From Thalassobius sp049116315 (lineage in GTDB: Bacteria; Pseudomonadota; Alphaproteobacteria; Rhodobacterales; Rhodobacteraceae), in assembly GCA_049116315.1 (NCBI GenBank), contig JAGDZD010000002.1:228281-292280 (forward strand): a stretch of 64,000 nt of DNA, written 5' to 3'. Both the position numbers and the translations under genes were made by a program. The notes beneath the pieces are model-generated. The model searched no databases. It had not been told where the DNA came from and was given only the letters and a program-made list of their open reading frames with translations. Below, in pieces: positions 26,968-35,766 of this stretch (within the stretch, counting starts at the first letter, position 1; every line of letters starts with the position of its first letter).

Positions 26968-27003
26968 TAGGTCAAGTGACCCATAAATAGGTCGAATGAC
27001 CTA
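26968..27003. promoter_or_regulatory. Tandem TAGGTC-N4-GACC(T/C)A palindromes
   Basis: Two 16-base dyads, TAGGTC-aagt-GACCCA and TAGGTC-gaat-GACCTA, start exactly 20 bases apart, which is about two helical turns. This is the layout of a cooperative dimer operator. No regulator gene is adjacent. The likely controlled unit is the NTF2-like/NmrA-like operon to the left. Confidence 0.6.
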
Positions 27004-27306
27004 AGCCATCAAGTCCGAACGGAAAGAATTGTGAATTTGCCGCCAAAGCGGGCTTGGGGGCTGTTCGGAGTCGCGCATATTACGCCTTGAAGCTGACGTC
27101 GACAGAGGGCGATATAATGTTGTTTTTAAGGTGAAATGATCGCTTGTGGCGCGAGATAGGCCCCAATAGGCCCCCAAGAAAGCCACCATCAAGTCAATCA
27201 AATTGAATGCGGGCGTGACGCGACGAAAGCGCAGGGCGTTTGCGAAATCTGCCGGAACACCGCGTCAAAACTGTTCGACGTCGCCAGATACCCGAGTCGA
27301 TCCAAT

Positions 27307-27333
27307 AAAAAGCCCCGCTCTTTTGAGCGAGGC
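27307..27333 (-). terminator. Intrinsic terminator of the membrane protein gene at 27383
   Basis: On the minus strand a 9-bp stem (GCCTCGCTC with GAGCGGGGC) with an AAAA loop is followed by TTTTTATT. Confidence 0.85.
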
Positions 27334-27382
27334 TGAATTGTACGAAAGTACGCGACCACCGCCGCGCCATTTTTGGTGTGCG

Positions 27383-28042
27383 TCAGCCCTTTGGCGGCGA
27401 CAGCAGTGCCACGCCAGTTGCGATGAACCAAGCTATGGCTCCAAGGCCAAAGACCGCCCCTGCGATGTCACCGATTGCGGGCACAAGTGTGGCAAGCCCC
27501 CCCAAGCCGGTAAGCAAACCAAGAGCGATTGCAATCTTTCCAAGACTGCGCCCTTTAAGGCCCGCGATGCTCACGAGACCGATCCAAATGCCTCCCGCGA
27601 TTTCATTGCCGCCCCCAAGGCCCAGCTCGACGGCATGCAGGATCTCCCACAGGGCCGCCGCGGCGTCTGGGTCCGTGGCCCCAATCCGCGCTGTGTGCTC
27701 GGTTGCGACATTGGCAATCATCCCCGCCCCAAGCACCAATGTTGCCCAGATGATCCCCAAAGCCTGTGTCACCTGTGCCAAGCTTGGGGTGTGCAGAGAC
27801 AGCCGAGCATGCAAGGCCACAACCAAAACCGCCAATGCCAGTGCATTCACGATATAGATGACGGTGTTCCAAAGAAGCATAAAACCCGTCTGATCAACGC
27901 TAAATTGGACCACAGCGGGGACGTCGATTTCTGACGACCCGAACCCCAGCGGCGCAAGTACCGTGACCAGAAAAGCAAAACCAAAGAGATAGGTTGCAGC
28001 GCAGCCAAAGCTTGCAAAGGCACCAATGCGTTGAAGGGTCAT
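27383..28042 (-). CDS. Polytopic membrane protein, DUF4386-like
   Basis: This 219-residue protein has about six hydrophobic helices and a Gly-rich loop (VELGLGGGNEIAGGIWIGL). The layout and starting motif (LQRIGAFASFGCAATYLFGF) recall DUF4386 membrane proteins, whose function is unknown. It is a single-gene unit with its own terminator. Confidence 0.75.
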   Translation of the reverse strand: MTLQRIGAFASFGCAATYLFGFAFLVTVLAPLGFGSSEIDVPAVVQFSVDQTGFMLLWNTVIYIVNALALAVLVVALHARLSLHTPSLAQVTQALGIIWATLVLGAGMIANVATEHTARIGATDPDAAAALWEILHAVELGLGGGNEIAGGIWIGLVSIAGLKGRSLGKIAIALGLLTGLGGLATLVPAIGDIAGAVFGLGAIAWFIATGVALLSPPKG

Positions 28043-28595
28043 GAGCGTCTCCAGTTCTATGAATTTGGGTCTAATTTGGGTTTGGTCAAAAATACGTGGT
28101 GAGCTTGCCCCAGACGGGGCTTTGTGTGGGATCGGGTCAAGGGGCGCCCATTACCGTCGCGTCCCGGAATGCATGGGAAGGGTGGCAATAAAGGGCAGAA
28201 AACGCCAATGTACTAAGCACTGGCGTCGCAACGATCAAGACCCGTCTCACTTGTTTTGCGCTGGGATGACATGGCATTTGCCGATTTTGGGGCACCTTTG
28301 CGATCGCCTAGGCGCGAAGCGGACTGTAGCCCTTTCACCACGGGTCGGTGCCCCTTGGTCGCACCACGCCAGCCGCTTGTGTGGCGGAAATCGCACCTGT
28401 CAAAGGTTATGCCGCGCGACAAATCGGCGTGTCCGCGTGCCTTCGGGTCATGGCCGGGCCGGGGTCAATGCGGTCTAGTGCGGGGGGCTGGTCCAATTTG
28501 CAGGACCGTTGATGCAGGAAAAAGGGCTGCTTCTTGAGGTGTGAGCCGGGGAATTCCCCCGACTTTTGCACCCCCAGCAGCCCCATCACATGGGC
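28043..28595. other. Gene-free stretch between membrane protein and atzF
   Basis: Several overlapping frames of 60-145 codons occur on both strands, but none has a ribosome site, a recognisable motif or natural amino-acid composition. A GCCGGGG-AATT-CCCCCG hairpin sits at 28545-28562 near the end of atzF. Confidence 0.4.
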
Positions 28596-30389
28596 TTACG
28601 CCAGTGTCGCCAGATAGCTTCGCCAGCTTTTCATTTCAGTGATGTCCGTGGCCGTTTCGGTAGCAACACTTTCACACAGGAACCCTTGCACAAGGGTGCC
28701 ATCGCTTAGCTCGATAGATCCAATGCCAAGAGGGGCTGGAATACCTGCCAAAAAGCTGCCCACTTCTGCAAAAGGCAATGACCAGATTTCCAACTCAATC
28801 TCGGCGCCTGAACCGGCTTGGCCTCGTGTCAAACCCGGGCGCGCGGGCGGTCCACCAGCCAGCGCATAAAAGCGGTAAGCATCACTGGTGCGGGGTGTGT
28901 CTAGCAAAACGGCCCCGCGGTCGGTCAGCTGGTGGTTCAGCGGCAAACCCGACAAATGCGCGCCGCACACGGCAATTTTAAACCCTGAAGGTTCTGGGGT
29001 TTCGAGCGGCGCAGGGGCCACAAACGGCCAATTGGTGGCGCCAAGATTGCGTTGGCCAGCCGCCTCGAGTGTCAAAGCAACCTCTGCCACGTCGCCATCT
29101 TTGCCAGCTTGCGCCAATAAGGTGACGCTGCCGGGGCGTCCATCGCTGCGGGCAGGAACCGGCACGGCGATGCCGCACATATCCAACAAGTTCACGAAGT
29201 TCGTGTAGGTGCCAAAGTTCGAATTCGGTGTCACCGGGTCCGCCTCCAGCTCGGCAACGGTGTGAAACGTCGGGATCGTTGGCACGCAGAGCATATCAAC
29301 ATCCGCTAACGATGGCTCGGCCACACGCGCGAGTTCTTTCAATCGGTAAATACCCCGGAATGCATCCGCCGCAGACAGCTCTTCGGCTTTGCCGATGATC
29401 AGCCGGGTGACCGGCAAAATAGCGTCGGGGTCCGATTTCAAAAGCTCTTCGATCACGGTATAGCGCTCAGCAACCCAAGCCCCTTCGTAAAGCATCTGCG
29501 CCACGTCATAGAGTGGGGTGAAGTCGATCTCGCGGATCTCTGCGCCATCGCTGCGCAGCAGGTCCACCGCCGCTAGGAACGACGCTTTTTGCACGTCATC
29601 CCCCAAGAACTTAATGCTGTCGGGGCTGGGAATGCCGATGACGGGCGCTGTGGCGCGTGCCGCAAGCGCGGGGGCTTTGATGGGGCGGGCAAAGGCGTCT
29701 TCGGGATCATAGGCGCAGCAGACCTGATAGGCCGCATAGGCATCTGACACTGTCATTGCAAAGATTGAAATTGTTTCAATGGATCGGCAAGCGGGCACAA
29801 CCCCCGTGGCGGACAATGCGCCAAGGGTAGGCTTAAGACCGACAATATTGTTCAGGGCTGCTGGCACCCGGCCCGATCCCGCTGTGTCTGTGCCCAGTGA
29901 CAGGGGAACAATGCCATGCCCCACGGACACGCCTGACCCACCAGAGGATCCACCGGGCACAATCTCAGGATCAATTGCGTTCAGCGGGGCGCCATAAGGG
30001 GTGCGCACGCCGACAAGGCCGGTTGCGAATTGATCCAGATTGGTTTTCCCAATGAAAATTGCCCCCGCGGCGCGCAGTTGGGCGACAACAAACGCGTCCT
30101 CTGTGGGGGTATAGGCATAGGCAGGGCAGGCGGCTGTTGTTTCATAACCGGCCACGTCGATGTTGTCTTTCACAACAAAAGGCACCCCCCAAAGCGGCAG
30201 AGAGGGGTCATAGGAACCAAGGGCATTTGCGGCTTTGGTCACCTCTTCGAGTGATGGCAGCGTCAGAAAGATGCCAGGGTCATTCACCTCGGCAATGCGG
30301 GCAAAGACCTGCGCGACGACGTCGGCAGCCGTGACCCCGCGTGCATAGGCGTCTTGCAGATCGGGGATGGTCATTTTGATATCAGACAT
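28596..30389 (-). CDS. atzF: Allophanate hydrolase
   Basis: This 597-residue enzyme splits allophanate to ammonia and CO2 in the cytoplasm, the last step of biuret and cyanurate nitrogen recovery. The amidase-signature triad is Lys74, Ser148 and Ser172 (VVKDN, GGSSGGS, TAGSGRVP), with the 74 and 24 residue spacings of the Pseudomonas enzyme. A C-terminal domain from about residue 470 matches the second domain of AtzF. No urea carboxylase gene is nearby, so the allophanate should come from biuret hydrolysis by the biuH-like gene at 35763. It is divergent from a LysR gene, with a palindromic operator between them. Confidence 0.94.
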   Translation of the reverse strand: MSDIKMTIPDLQDAYARGVTAADVVAQVFARIAEVNDPGIFLTLPSLEEVTKAANALGSYDPSLPLWGVPFVVKDNIDVAGYETTAACPAYAYTPTEDAFVVAQLRAAGAIFIGKTNLDQFATGLVGVRTPYGAPLNAIDPEIVPGGSSGGSGVSVGHGIVPLSLGTDTAGSGRVPAALNNIVGLKPTLGALSATGVVPACRSIETISIFAMTVSDAYAAYQVCCAYDPEDAFARPIKAPALAARATAPVIGIPSPDSIKFLGDDVQKASFLAAVDLLRSDGAEIREIDFTPLYDVAQMLYEGAWVAERYTVIEELLKSDPDAILPVTRLIIGKAEELSAADAFRGIYRLKELARVAEPSLADVDMLCVPTIPTFHTVAELEADPVTPNSNFGTYTNFVNLLDMCGIAVPVPARSDGRPGSVTLLAQAGKDGDVAEVALTLEAAGQRNLGATNWPFVAPAPLETPEPSGFKIAVCGAHLSGLPLNHQLTDRGAVLLDTPRTSDAYRFYALAGGPPARPGLTRGQAGSGAEIELEIWSLPFAEVGSFLAGIPAPLGIGSIELSDGTLVQGFLCESVATETATDITEMKSWRSYLATLA

Positions 30390-30473
30390 AGGGCTACCTT
30401 CATAAGTCGTATTACGGCCGTCTGACAGTGGTCTCTTCTTGTAACGTCAAATACAAATGCTAAGAATTCACAA

Positions 30474-30498
30474 AAGCGATGCAAAAATTGCACCGCTT
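30474..30498. promoter_or_regulatory. LysR-type operator between atzF and lysR (site 1)
   Basis: AAGCGATGCA and TGCACCGCTT flank a five-base AT spacer; the arms match at nine of ten positions. The site lies 85 bases before atzF and 26 before the regulator start. An almost identical dyad stands at 31452-31476. Confidence 0.8.
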
Positions 30499-30523
30499 GA
30501 CACTTGTGGCCGTGGAGCACCGG

Positions 30524-31426
30524 ATGAAACACCTTCAAACCTTTCGCTATATCGAAGGCGTGGCACGCGCCGGTTCGATCCGCAAAGCCGCAGACGATAT
30601 GAACATCACCGCCTCGGCGCTGAACCGGCGTGTTCAACGCTTCGAAGAAGAATTTGGATCAGAGATCTTTGAGCGGTTGCCACGCGGGGTGCGGTTGAAC
30701 CCGGCCGGTGAATTGCTGATGCAGCATTTTCGCACGCAGGACTCGGATTTGCGTCGGGTGCAAAGTCAGGTGGCTGATTTGTCCGGAGAGCGTCGCGGGC
30801 ATGTGGCTGTGGCCTGTTCACAGGCGCTGATCCCCTATTTTTTACCCGATCAGATTGCTGCCTATCGGCGGGACCATCCGGGGGTAACCTTTTCCGTCAA
30901 TGTGCGGGACCGAGAGGCCGCCGAGCATGATCTGGCCACGTATAGCAGTGATATCGCCTTGGTCTTTGAGCCGGTGCATTTTGTGGATTTCGAAATCCTG
31001 ATGCAAATTCCGCAGGTCATTCATGTGTTGATGCGGCGCGACCATCCTTTGGCCTCCCACAGTGAATTGCGGCTCAGAGATTGTCTTGAGCACCCCCATG
31101 TTCTGCCAACCTCTCAATACGGGGTGCGCTCGTTGTTGAACCTGTCTTCGTCGCGCGGCACGCATCCCTTGCGTCCGATTGTCGAGAGCGACAGCTTTGA
31201 TTTTATGCGCCACTACGTGCGCGATGAAAATGCATTGGCGTTTCAAATCCCGATTGGGCTGCGCCATGGCCCAGATGACGCGTTGGTCTCTCGTCGCCTG
31301 TCAACGCGTGACGTTCCGGCGGGCAACTTGTTCTTGGGTCAGATGCGGGGGCGTACGTTACCGGTTGCCTCGGCACGGTTTTCCCAAAGCCTGGCCAAGG
31401 CGCTTGAGGCGATTTCCAACACCTAA
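30524..31426 (+). CDS. LysR-family regulator of the ureide/biuret genes
   Basis: This 300-residue regulator has an N-terminal winged helix-turn-helix (SIRKAADDMNITASALNRRV, residues about 18-37) and a periplasmic-binding-protein-like effector domain from about residue 90. The start at 30524 has GGAG six bases upstream; an in-frame ATG at 30479 would lie inside the operator. It sits between atzF and the transporter operon, and the same 25-bp dyad occurs on both sides of it. It is therefore very probably the regulator of both. The inducer may be biuret, allophanate or the transported compound. Confidence 0.93.
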   Translation: MKHLQTFRYIEGVARAGSIRKAADDMNITASALNRRVQRFEEEFGSEIFERLPRGVRLNPAGELLMQHFRTQDSDLRRVQSQVADLSGERRGHVAVACSQALIPYFLPDQIAAYRRDHPGVTFSVNVRDREAAEHDLATYSSDIALVFEPVHFVDFEILMQIPQVIHVLMRRDHPLASHSELRLRDCLEHPHVLPTSQYGVRSLLNLSSSRGTHPLRPIVESDSFDFMRHYVRDENALAFQIPIGLRHGPDDALVSRRLSTRDVPAGNLFLGQMRGRTLPVASARFSQSLAKALEAISNT

Positions 31427-31451
31427 ATTCTCATCATGGATGTTTTGTGTA

Positions 31452-31476
31452 GAGTGATGCATTTTTTGCATCGCTT
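31452..31476. promoter_or_regulatory. LysR-type operator before the transporter operon (site 2)
   Basis: GAGTGATGCA and TGCATCGCTT flank TTTTT, the same 10-5-10 layout and core (GATGCA/TGCATC) as site 1 at 30474. It is 109 bases upstream of the binding-protein start. Confidence 0.8.
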
Positions 31477-31584
31477 TGGCGAAATTATAGCAGACGTCAA
31501 CAGCGCTCAAACTCTCTAACGTCTGAGTCGATGAAACTGTGGGCCTACCAAAATCGGTATGCCGACTGCTGTTGGAGCGAAACC

Positions 31585-32706
31585 ATGACCACTTTCAAAT
31601 CCCTTAATCGTCGAAGCTTTCTGGGCACTTCTGCTGCGGCCCTTGGGACCGCGGCACTGGGCGGCTTTGCGCGTCCTGCCATGGCCGCGGGCGACCTGAC
31701 CGTTGGCTTCATCTATGTCGGCCCCAAAGATGACTTTGGCTACAACCAGTCCCACGCCGAAGGCGCGGCGGCGGTGAAAGCGATGGCGGGTGTCACGGTT
31801 CTGGAAGAAGAAAACGTGCCCGAAAGCCAGGACGTGCAAAACACGATGGAGTCGATGATCAACTTTGACGGCGCTTCATTGTTGTTCCCCACGTCGTTTG
31901 GCTATTTCAACCCACATATCCTTGAACTGGCCCCCAAATACGCGGACGTACGGTTCGAGCATTGCGGCGGTTTGTGGACCGAAGGCAACCCAAGCAACGC
32001 CGGTTCTTATTTTGGCTATATCGGCATGGGCCAGTACCTGAATGGGGTTGCCGCCGGACACGCCAGCAAATCCAAGAAAATCGGATTTGTAGCGGCCAAG
32101 CCGATCCCACAGGTTCTTAACAACATCAACTCTTTCTTGCTAGGCGCACGGTCTGTGGATCCCACAATCACCTGTCAGGTCATTTTCACCGGTGAATGGT
32201 CCTTGGCTGTGAAAGAAGCAGAAGCAACAAACGCTTTGGCTGACCAAGGCTGTGACGTGATCACCTGTCACGTTGATGGGCCCAAAGTGGTTTGTGAAAC
32301 AGCCGTTGCACGCGGGGCGTATGTCTGTGGCTATCACGCTGATCAAACACCATTGGCGGGCGATATGTATCTGACCGGCGCGGAATGGAACTGGGCCAGC
32401 GTCTATACGGACATGGTGTCCAAAACCATGGCCGGTGAGCCGATCAACAACTTTGTGCGAGGTGGTCTTGCGGATGGCTTCATCAAAATGAGCCCGCTTG
32501 GCCCGGCCGTGTCTGACGCTGGGCGCGCTCAATTCGAAGCGACCAAAGCAGAGATCATTGCCGGTGGCTTTGCCGCCATCAAAGGCCCGCTGAAAGACAA
32601 TAAGGGCAATGTGATTGCTGCTGCGGGCGAGTCCTTTGTTGAAACCGACGTCGCGCTGGAAAGCATGAACTATTTGGTCGAAGGCGTTCTGGGATCGACC
32701 AGCTAA
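31585..32706 (+). CDS. BMP-family ABC transporter substrate-binding protein
   Basis: This 373-residue periplasmic protein has a twin-arginine signal (NRRSFLGTSAAALG), so it is probably exported folded. The mature part matches the basic-membrane-protein (BMP/PnrA) family (FIYVGPKDDFGYNQSHAEGA near the start, then AAKPIPQVLNNINSFLLGA). Characterised BMP proteins bind nucleosides or purine-like compounds, which suggests a heterocycle or ureide ligand here. GGAG lies eight bases before 31585. It opens an eight-gene operon running to 38965. Confidence 0.93.
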   Translation: MTTFKSLNRRSFLGTSAAALGTAALGGFARPAMAAGDLTVGFIYVGPKDDFGYNQSHAEGAAAVKAMAGVTVLEEENVPESQDVQNTMESMINFDGASLLFPTSFGYFNPHILELAPKYADVRFEHCGGLWTEGNPSNAGSYFGYIGMGQYLNGVAAGHASKSKKIGFVAAKPIPQVLNNINSFLLGARSVDPTITCQVIFTGEWSLAVKEAEATNALADQGCDVITCHVDGPKVVCETAVARGAYVCGYHADQTPLAGDMYLTGAEWNWASVYTDMVSKTMAGEPINNFVRGGLADGFIKMSPLGPAVSDAGRAQFEATKAEIIAGGFAAIKGPLKDNKGNVIAAAGESFVETDVALESMNYLVEGVLGSTS

Positions 32707-33816
32707 ATGACCAGCATTGAACAGCGCTCAACACCGCAACGATCTGTCGTGTCCCAAGCCCTGTCGGGCGTGATGCCACGGGCCGAGGCCCTGTTGATCC
32801 CTCTAGGCGCTTTGGCCGCTGGATTTGTGGTGTTCAGCCTGTTCTTGTTGCTGATCGGAAAATCACCAGTCGAGTTTTTCGCTCTGGTATGGAAGGCCGG
32901 GTTCTCCTCGGCCTTCTCTTGGAAGAACACGCTGTCGCGCGTGGCGCCGCTGATCCTTGCGGCCCTCTGCGTGGCACTGCCGGCGCGATTGGGGCTCGTG
33001 GTGATCGGCGGTGAAGGCGCGATTGTCCTTGGTGGACTGGCAGCCGCTGTGATGGGGACAGCGGTTGTTGGTCTGCCGGTGGGGCTTGGCATGGTTCTGA
33101 TGGCGCTGGCAGGCATGGCGCTTGGCGGGCTGTGGATTGGGGCCATTGGGGCGCTGCGCATTAAACGCGGGGTCAATGAAACCATCGCGTCGCTGTTGAT
33201 GGCCTATATCGCCATCGCCCTGTTGAACCATTTTGTTGAAGGTCCGTTTCGCGATCCTGCGAGTTTGAACAAACCCTCTACTGCCCCGCTTGTTGACGGG
33301 TTGCGCGTGGGCGATATGCCGTTTGTGGCCGCTCACTGGGGGGTCTTGGTTGGTATTCTGGCCTGTGTCTTGTGCTGGGTCTTGATCGAAAAAACCACGC
33401 TGGGGTTTGCCGCGCGCATCGCAGGCGACAATGTGCGCGCCGCGCAGGTGCAAGGCCTGCCGGTCAGCCGTTTGGTTATAGGCTTTACCGCGCTTGGCGG
33501 GGCTTTTGCCGGGCTGGCGGGCTATTTCGAAGTGGCGGCGGTGCATGGATCTGCCAATGCGTCTTTGATCGCAGGTTATGGCTATACCGGCATTTTGATT
33601 GCCTTTCTGGCGCGCCACAATCCGCTGGCAATCATTCCTGTCGCAATCCTTTTGGGCGGCTTTGAGGCCTCAAGCGGGTTGATCCAGCGGCGCATGGATC
33701 TGCCAGACGCCACTATCCTCGTGTTTGAAGGTCTGGTCTTTATCATCATCCTGCTGAGCGAAGCGCTTTATGGCCGGATGCGCATCTTTTCCGCATCATT
33801 CTGGGAGGCCCGCTGA
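32707..33816 (+). CDS. ABC transporter permease, nucleoside/BMP type (1)
   Basis: This 369-residue protein has about nine transmembrane helices and the conserved loop GVNETIASLLMAYIAIALLN, typical of BPD_transp_2 permeases working with BMP binding proteins. The start codon immediately follows the stop of the binding-protein gene. It pairs with the next permease to form the membrane channel. Confidence 0.93.
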   Translation: MTSIEQRSTPQRSVVSQALSGVMPRAEALLIPLGALAAGFVVFSLFLLLIGKSPVEFFALVWKAGFSSAFSWKNTLSRVAPLILAALCVALPARLGLVVIGGEGAIVLGGLAAAVMGTAVVGLPVGLGMVLMALAGMALGGLWIGAIGALRIKRGVNETIASLLMAYIAIALLNHFVEGPFRDPASLNKPSTAPLVDGLRVGDMPFVAAHWGVLVGILACVLCWVLIEKTTLGFAARIAGDNVRAAQVQGLPVSRLVIGFTALGGAFAGLAGYFEVAAVHGSANASLIAGYGYTGILIAFLARHNPLAIIPVAILLGGFEASSGLIQRRMDLPDATILVFEGLVFIIILLSEALYGRMRIFSASFWEAR

Positions 33817-34742
33817 TGGAGCCCGTTGATATCGGCCTATGGGGCGTGCCCCTTGCGATTGTCGGGGGGGCGATCCGTGTCTCTACCCCGTTTATTTTTG
33901 TCTCCTTAGGGGAATGTCTGACGGAACGATCGGGGCGGATCAATCTGGGCCTAGAGGGCACATTGGTTTTTGGCGCAATGAGCGGCTATGCCATCGCCTA
34001 TGAAACCGGCAACCCGTTCATCGGTGTTTTGGCGGCGGCACTTGCGGGGGCCTGTTTTGGCCTGCTGCACGGCTGGATTTGCAAGTTCAAGGGCGTCAAT
34101 GACATCGCCGTTGGCATCGCAATGATGCTCTTTGGCATGGGGTTGGCGTTCTTCTTTGGCAAACCCTACATCCAACCGCAGGCTCCGGATTTGCCGGCGA
34201 TTGGCTTTGGCTGGTGGTCAAACATTCCACAGGTGCAGGCGGCCTTGCAGGTCAACGTCTTGTTTATCGCGGGGGCGATATTGGCGGTCGCGATGGCGTG
34301 GATGTTCAAGTCTACGCGTGTCGGATTAACGCTGCGCGTTGTGGGCGACAGCACAGATGCGGCGCGTGCCATGGGGCTCAGCCCGGATCGGGTCCGTTTG
34401 CTGGCCACGGGGGCCGGGGGCGCATTGGCGGGGGTCGGTGGCGCATATCTGTCGCTGTATTACCCCGGCAGCTGGACCGAAGGCGTGTCGTCTGGACAGG
34501 GGCTGATGGCCATCGCTTTGGTGATTTTTGCGCGCTGGAATCCAATCAATTGCTTCTGGGCGGCTTTGTTGTTTGGCGGCGCGGGCGCACTGGGGCCTGC
34601 GTTGCAATCGGTGGGCGTCTCTGAGGGATACTATCTGTTTTTCGCCGCCCCCTATGTGCTGACCTTGGGTCTATTGATCCTGACCAGTTCGCCGGACCGC
34701 GCCATGCAGGGTGCGCCGCTTGAACTGAGCCTGACAAAGTAA
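33816..34742 (+). CDS. ABC transporter permease, nucleoside/BMP type (2)
   Basis: This 308-residue permease of the BPD_transp_2 type has the segments SGRINLGLEGTLVFGAMSGY and GVNDIAVGIAMMLFGMGLAF. It overlaps the first permease gene by one base (TGATG), so the two are translationally coupled. The matching ATPase is encoded four genes further along. Confidence 0.93.
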   Translation: MEPVDIGLWGVPLAIVGGAIRVSTPFIFVSLGECLTERSGRINLGLEGTLVFGAMSGYAIAYETGNPFIGVLAAALAGACFGLLHGWICKFKGVNDIAVGIAMMLFGMGLAFFFGKPYIQPQAPDLPAIGFGWWSNIPQVQAALQVNVLFIAGAILAVAMAWMFKSTRVGLTLRVVGDSTDAARAMGLSPDRVRLLATGAGGALAGVGGAYLSLYYPGSWTEGVSSGQGLMAIALVIFARWNPINCFWAALLFGGAGALGPALQSVGVSEGYYLFFAAPYVLTLGLLILTSSPDRAMQGAPLELSLTK

Positions 34743-34755
34743 AGGAACCAGAGAA

Positions 34756-35766
34756 ATGAACGGTCTTGGTGGATTGAACAAATCAGAAAACGGCGTGGTC
34801 ATCGGACTTGTGCAATTGCAGTTGCCGGTGGTGGAAACCAAGTCTGATCTGAGCGCGCAAACGGCCCGCGTGGTTGAGTTGGTTGCCAAAGCCCGTCGCA
34901 ATCTGGGCACCATGGATCTGGTCGTCTTTCCCGAATACATGCTGCACGGATTGTCGATGGACACAAACCCCGAGATCATGTGCACCATGGATGGTCCCGA
35001 AGTGGCGGCGTTGAAACAAGCCTGTGTCGACAATGCGATCTGGGGCTGCTTTTCCATCATGGAACTGAACCCCGGTGGCTTTCCCTATAACACCGGGTTG
35101 ATCATTGATGATCAAGGAGAGGTGCAGCTCTATTATCGTAAAATGCACCCTTGGGTGCCGGTCGAACCGTGGGAGCCGGGCGACAGGGGCATTTCGGTCT
35201 GTACTGGCCCAAAGGGCGCCAAATTGGGGTTGATCATCTGCCACGACGGGATGTTCCCTGAAATGGCCCGCGAGGCAGCCTATCAAGGGGCTGAGATCAT
35301 GATCCGCACGGCGGGCTATACTGCCTCCATCCGCGAGGCTTGGCGCTTCACCAATCAATCCAACAGCTTTTGCAATCTGATGGTCACTGCCAATGTGTGT
35401 ATGTGCGGGTCGGATGGCTCTTTTGACAGCATGGGCGAGGGCATGATTGTCAACTTTGACGGTCGCGTGTTGGCCCATGGGCAAACCGGACGGGCAGATG
35501 AAATCATCACAGCCGAAGTGCGCCCCGATCTTGTGCGCGAAGCACGGATCGGTTGGGGCGTAGAAAACAACCCCTATCAATTTGGCCACCGGGGATATGT
35601 CGCCGTTGATGGCGGTGCTCAGGACTGCCCATACACCTATATGACCGACCTAGCGGCGGGCCGATACGCTCTGCCATGGGAACAGGATGTGAAGGTCACC
35701 GATGGCACAGAGTTTGGCTTTCCAAAGCCAACACGACGATTTGGCGAAAAGGAGCCAACCCTATGA
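34756..35766 (+). CDS. amiF: Formamidase (nitrilase superfamily)
   Basis: This 336-residue enzyme hydrolyses formamide-type amides to formate and ammonia. The catalytic Glu60 (VVFPEYM), Lys129 (YYRKMHPW) and Cys162 (IICHDGM) are visible. The whole sequence, including EPWEPGDRG and LGHRGYVA-like FGHRGYVA, follows the AmiF formamidase pattern rather than aliphatic amidase AmiE. It lies 13 bases after the second permease and overlaps the next gene by four bases. Its place in a biuret operon is unusual; the real substrate may be a formylated or carbamoylated intermediate. Confidence 0.88.
   Translation: MNGLGGLNKSENGVVIGLVQLQLPVVETKSDLSAQTARVVELVAKARRNLGTMDLVVFPEYMLHGLSMDTNPEIMCTMDGPEVAALKQACVDNAIWGCFSIMELNPGGFPYNTGLIIDDQGEVQLYYRKMHPWVPVEPWEPGDRGISVCTGPKGAKLGLIICHDGMFPEMAREAAYQGAEIMIRTAGYTASIREAWRFTNQSNSFCNLMVTANVCMCGSDGSFDSMGEGMIVNFDGRVLAHGQTGRADEIITAEVRPDLVREARIGWGVENNPYQFGHRGYVAVDGGAQDCPYTYMTDLAAGRYALPWEQDVKVTDGTEFGFPKPTRRFGEKEPTL

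Larger units (their letters stand above)
26705..27382. other. Gene-free stretch with tandem palindrome and terminator
   Basis: I see no convincing gene in these 678 bases. The content is the tandem operator-like palindrome (26968-27003) and the terminator of the next gene (27307-27333). Short frames here are Arg-rich and lack ribosome sites. Confidence 0.5.

Noticed and set aside
28043..28595. Small genes before atzF
   Set aside because: Competing frames on both strands lack start signals and natural composition, so none is called.
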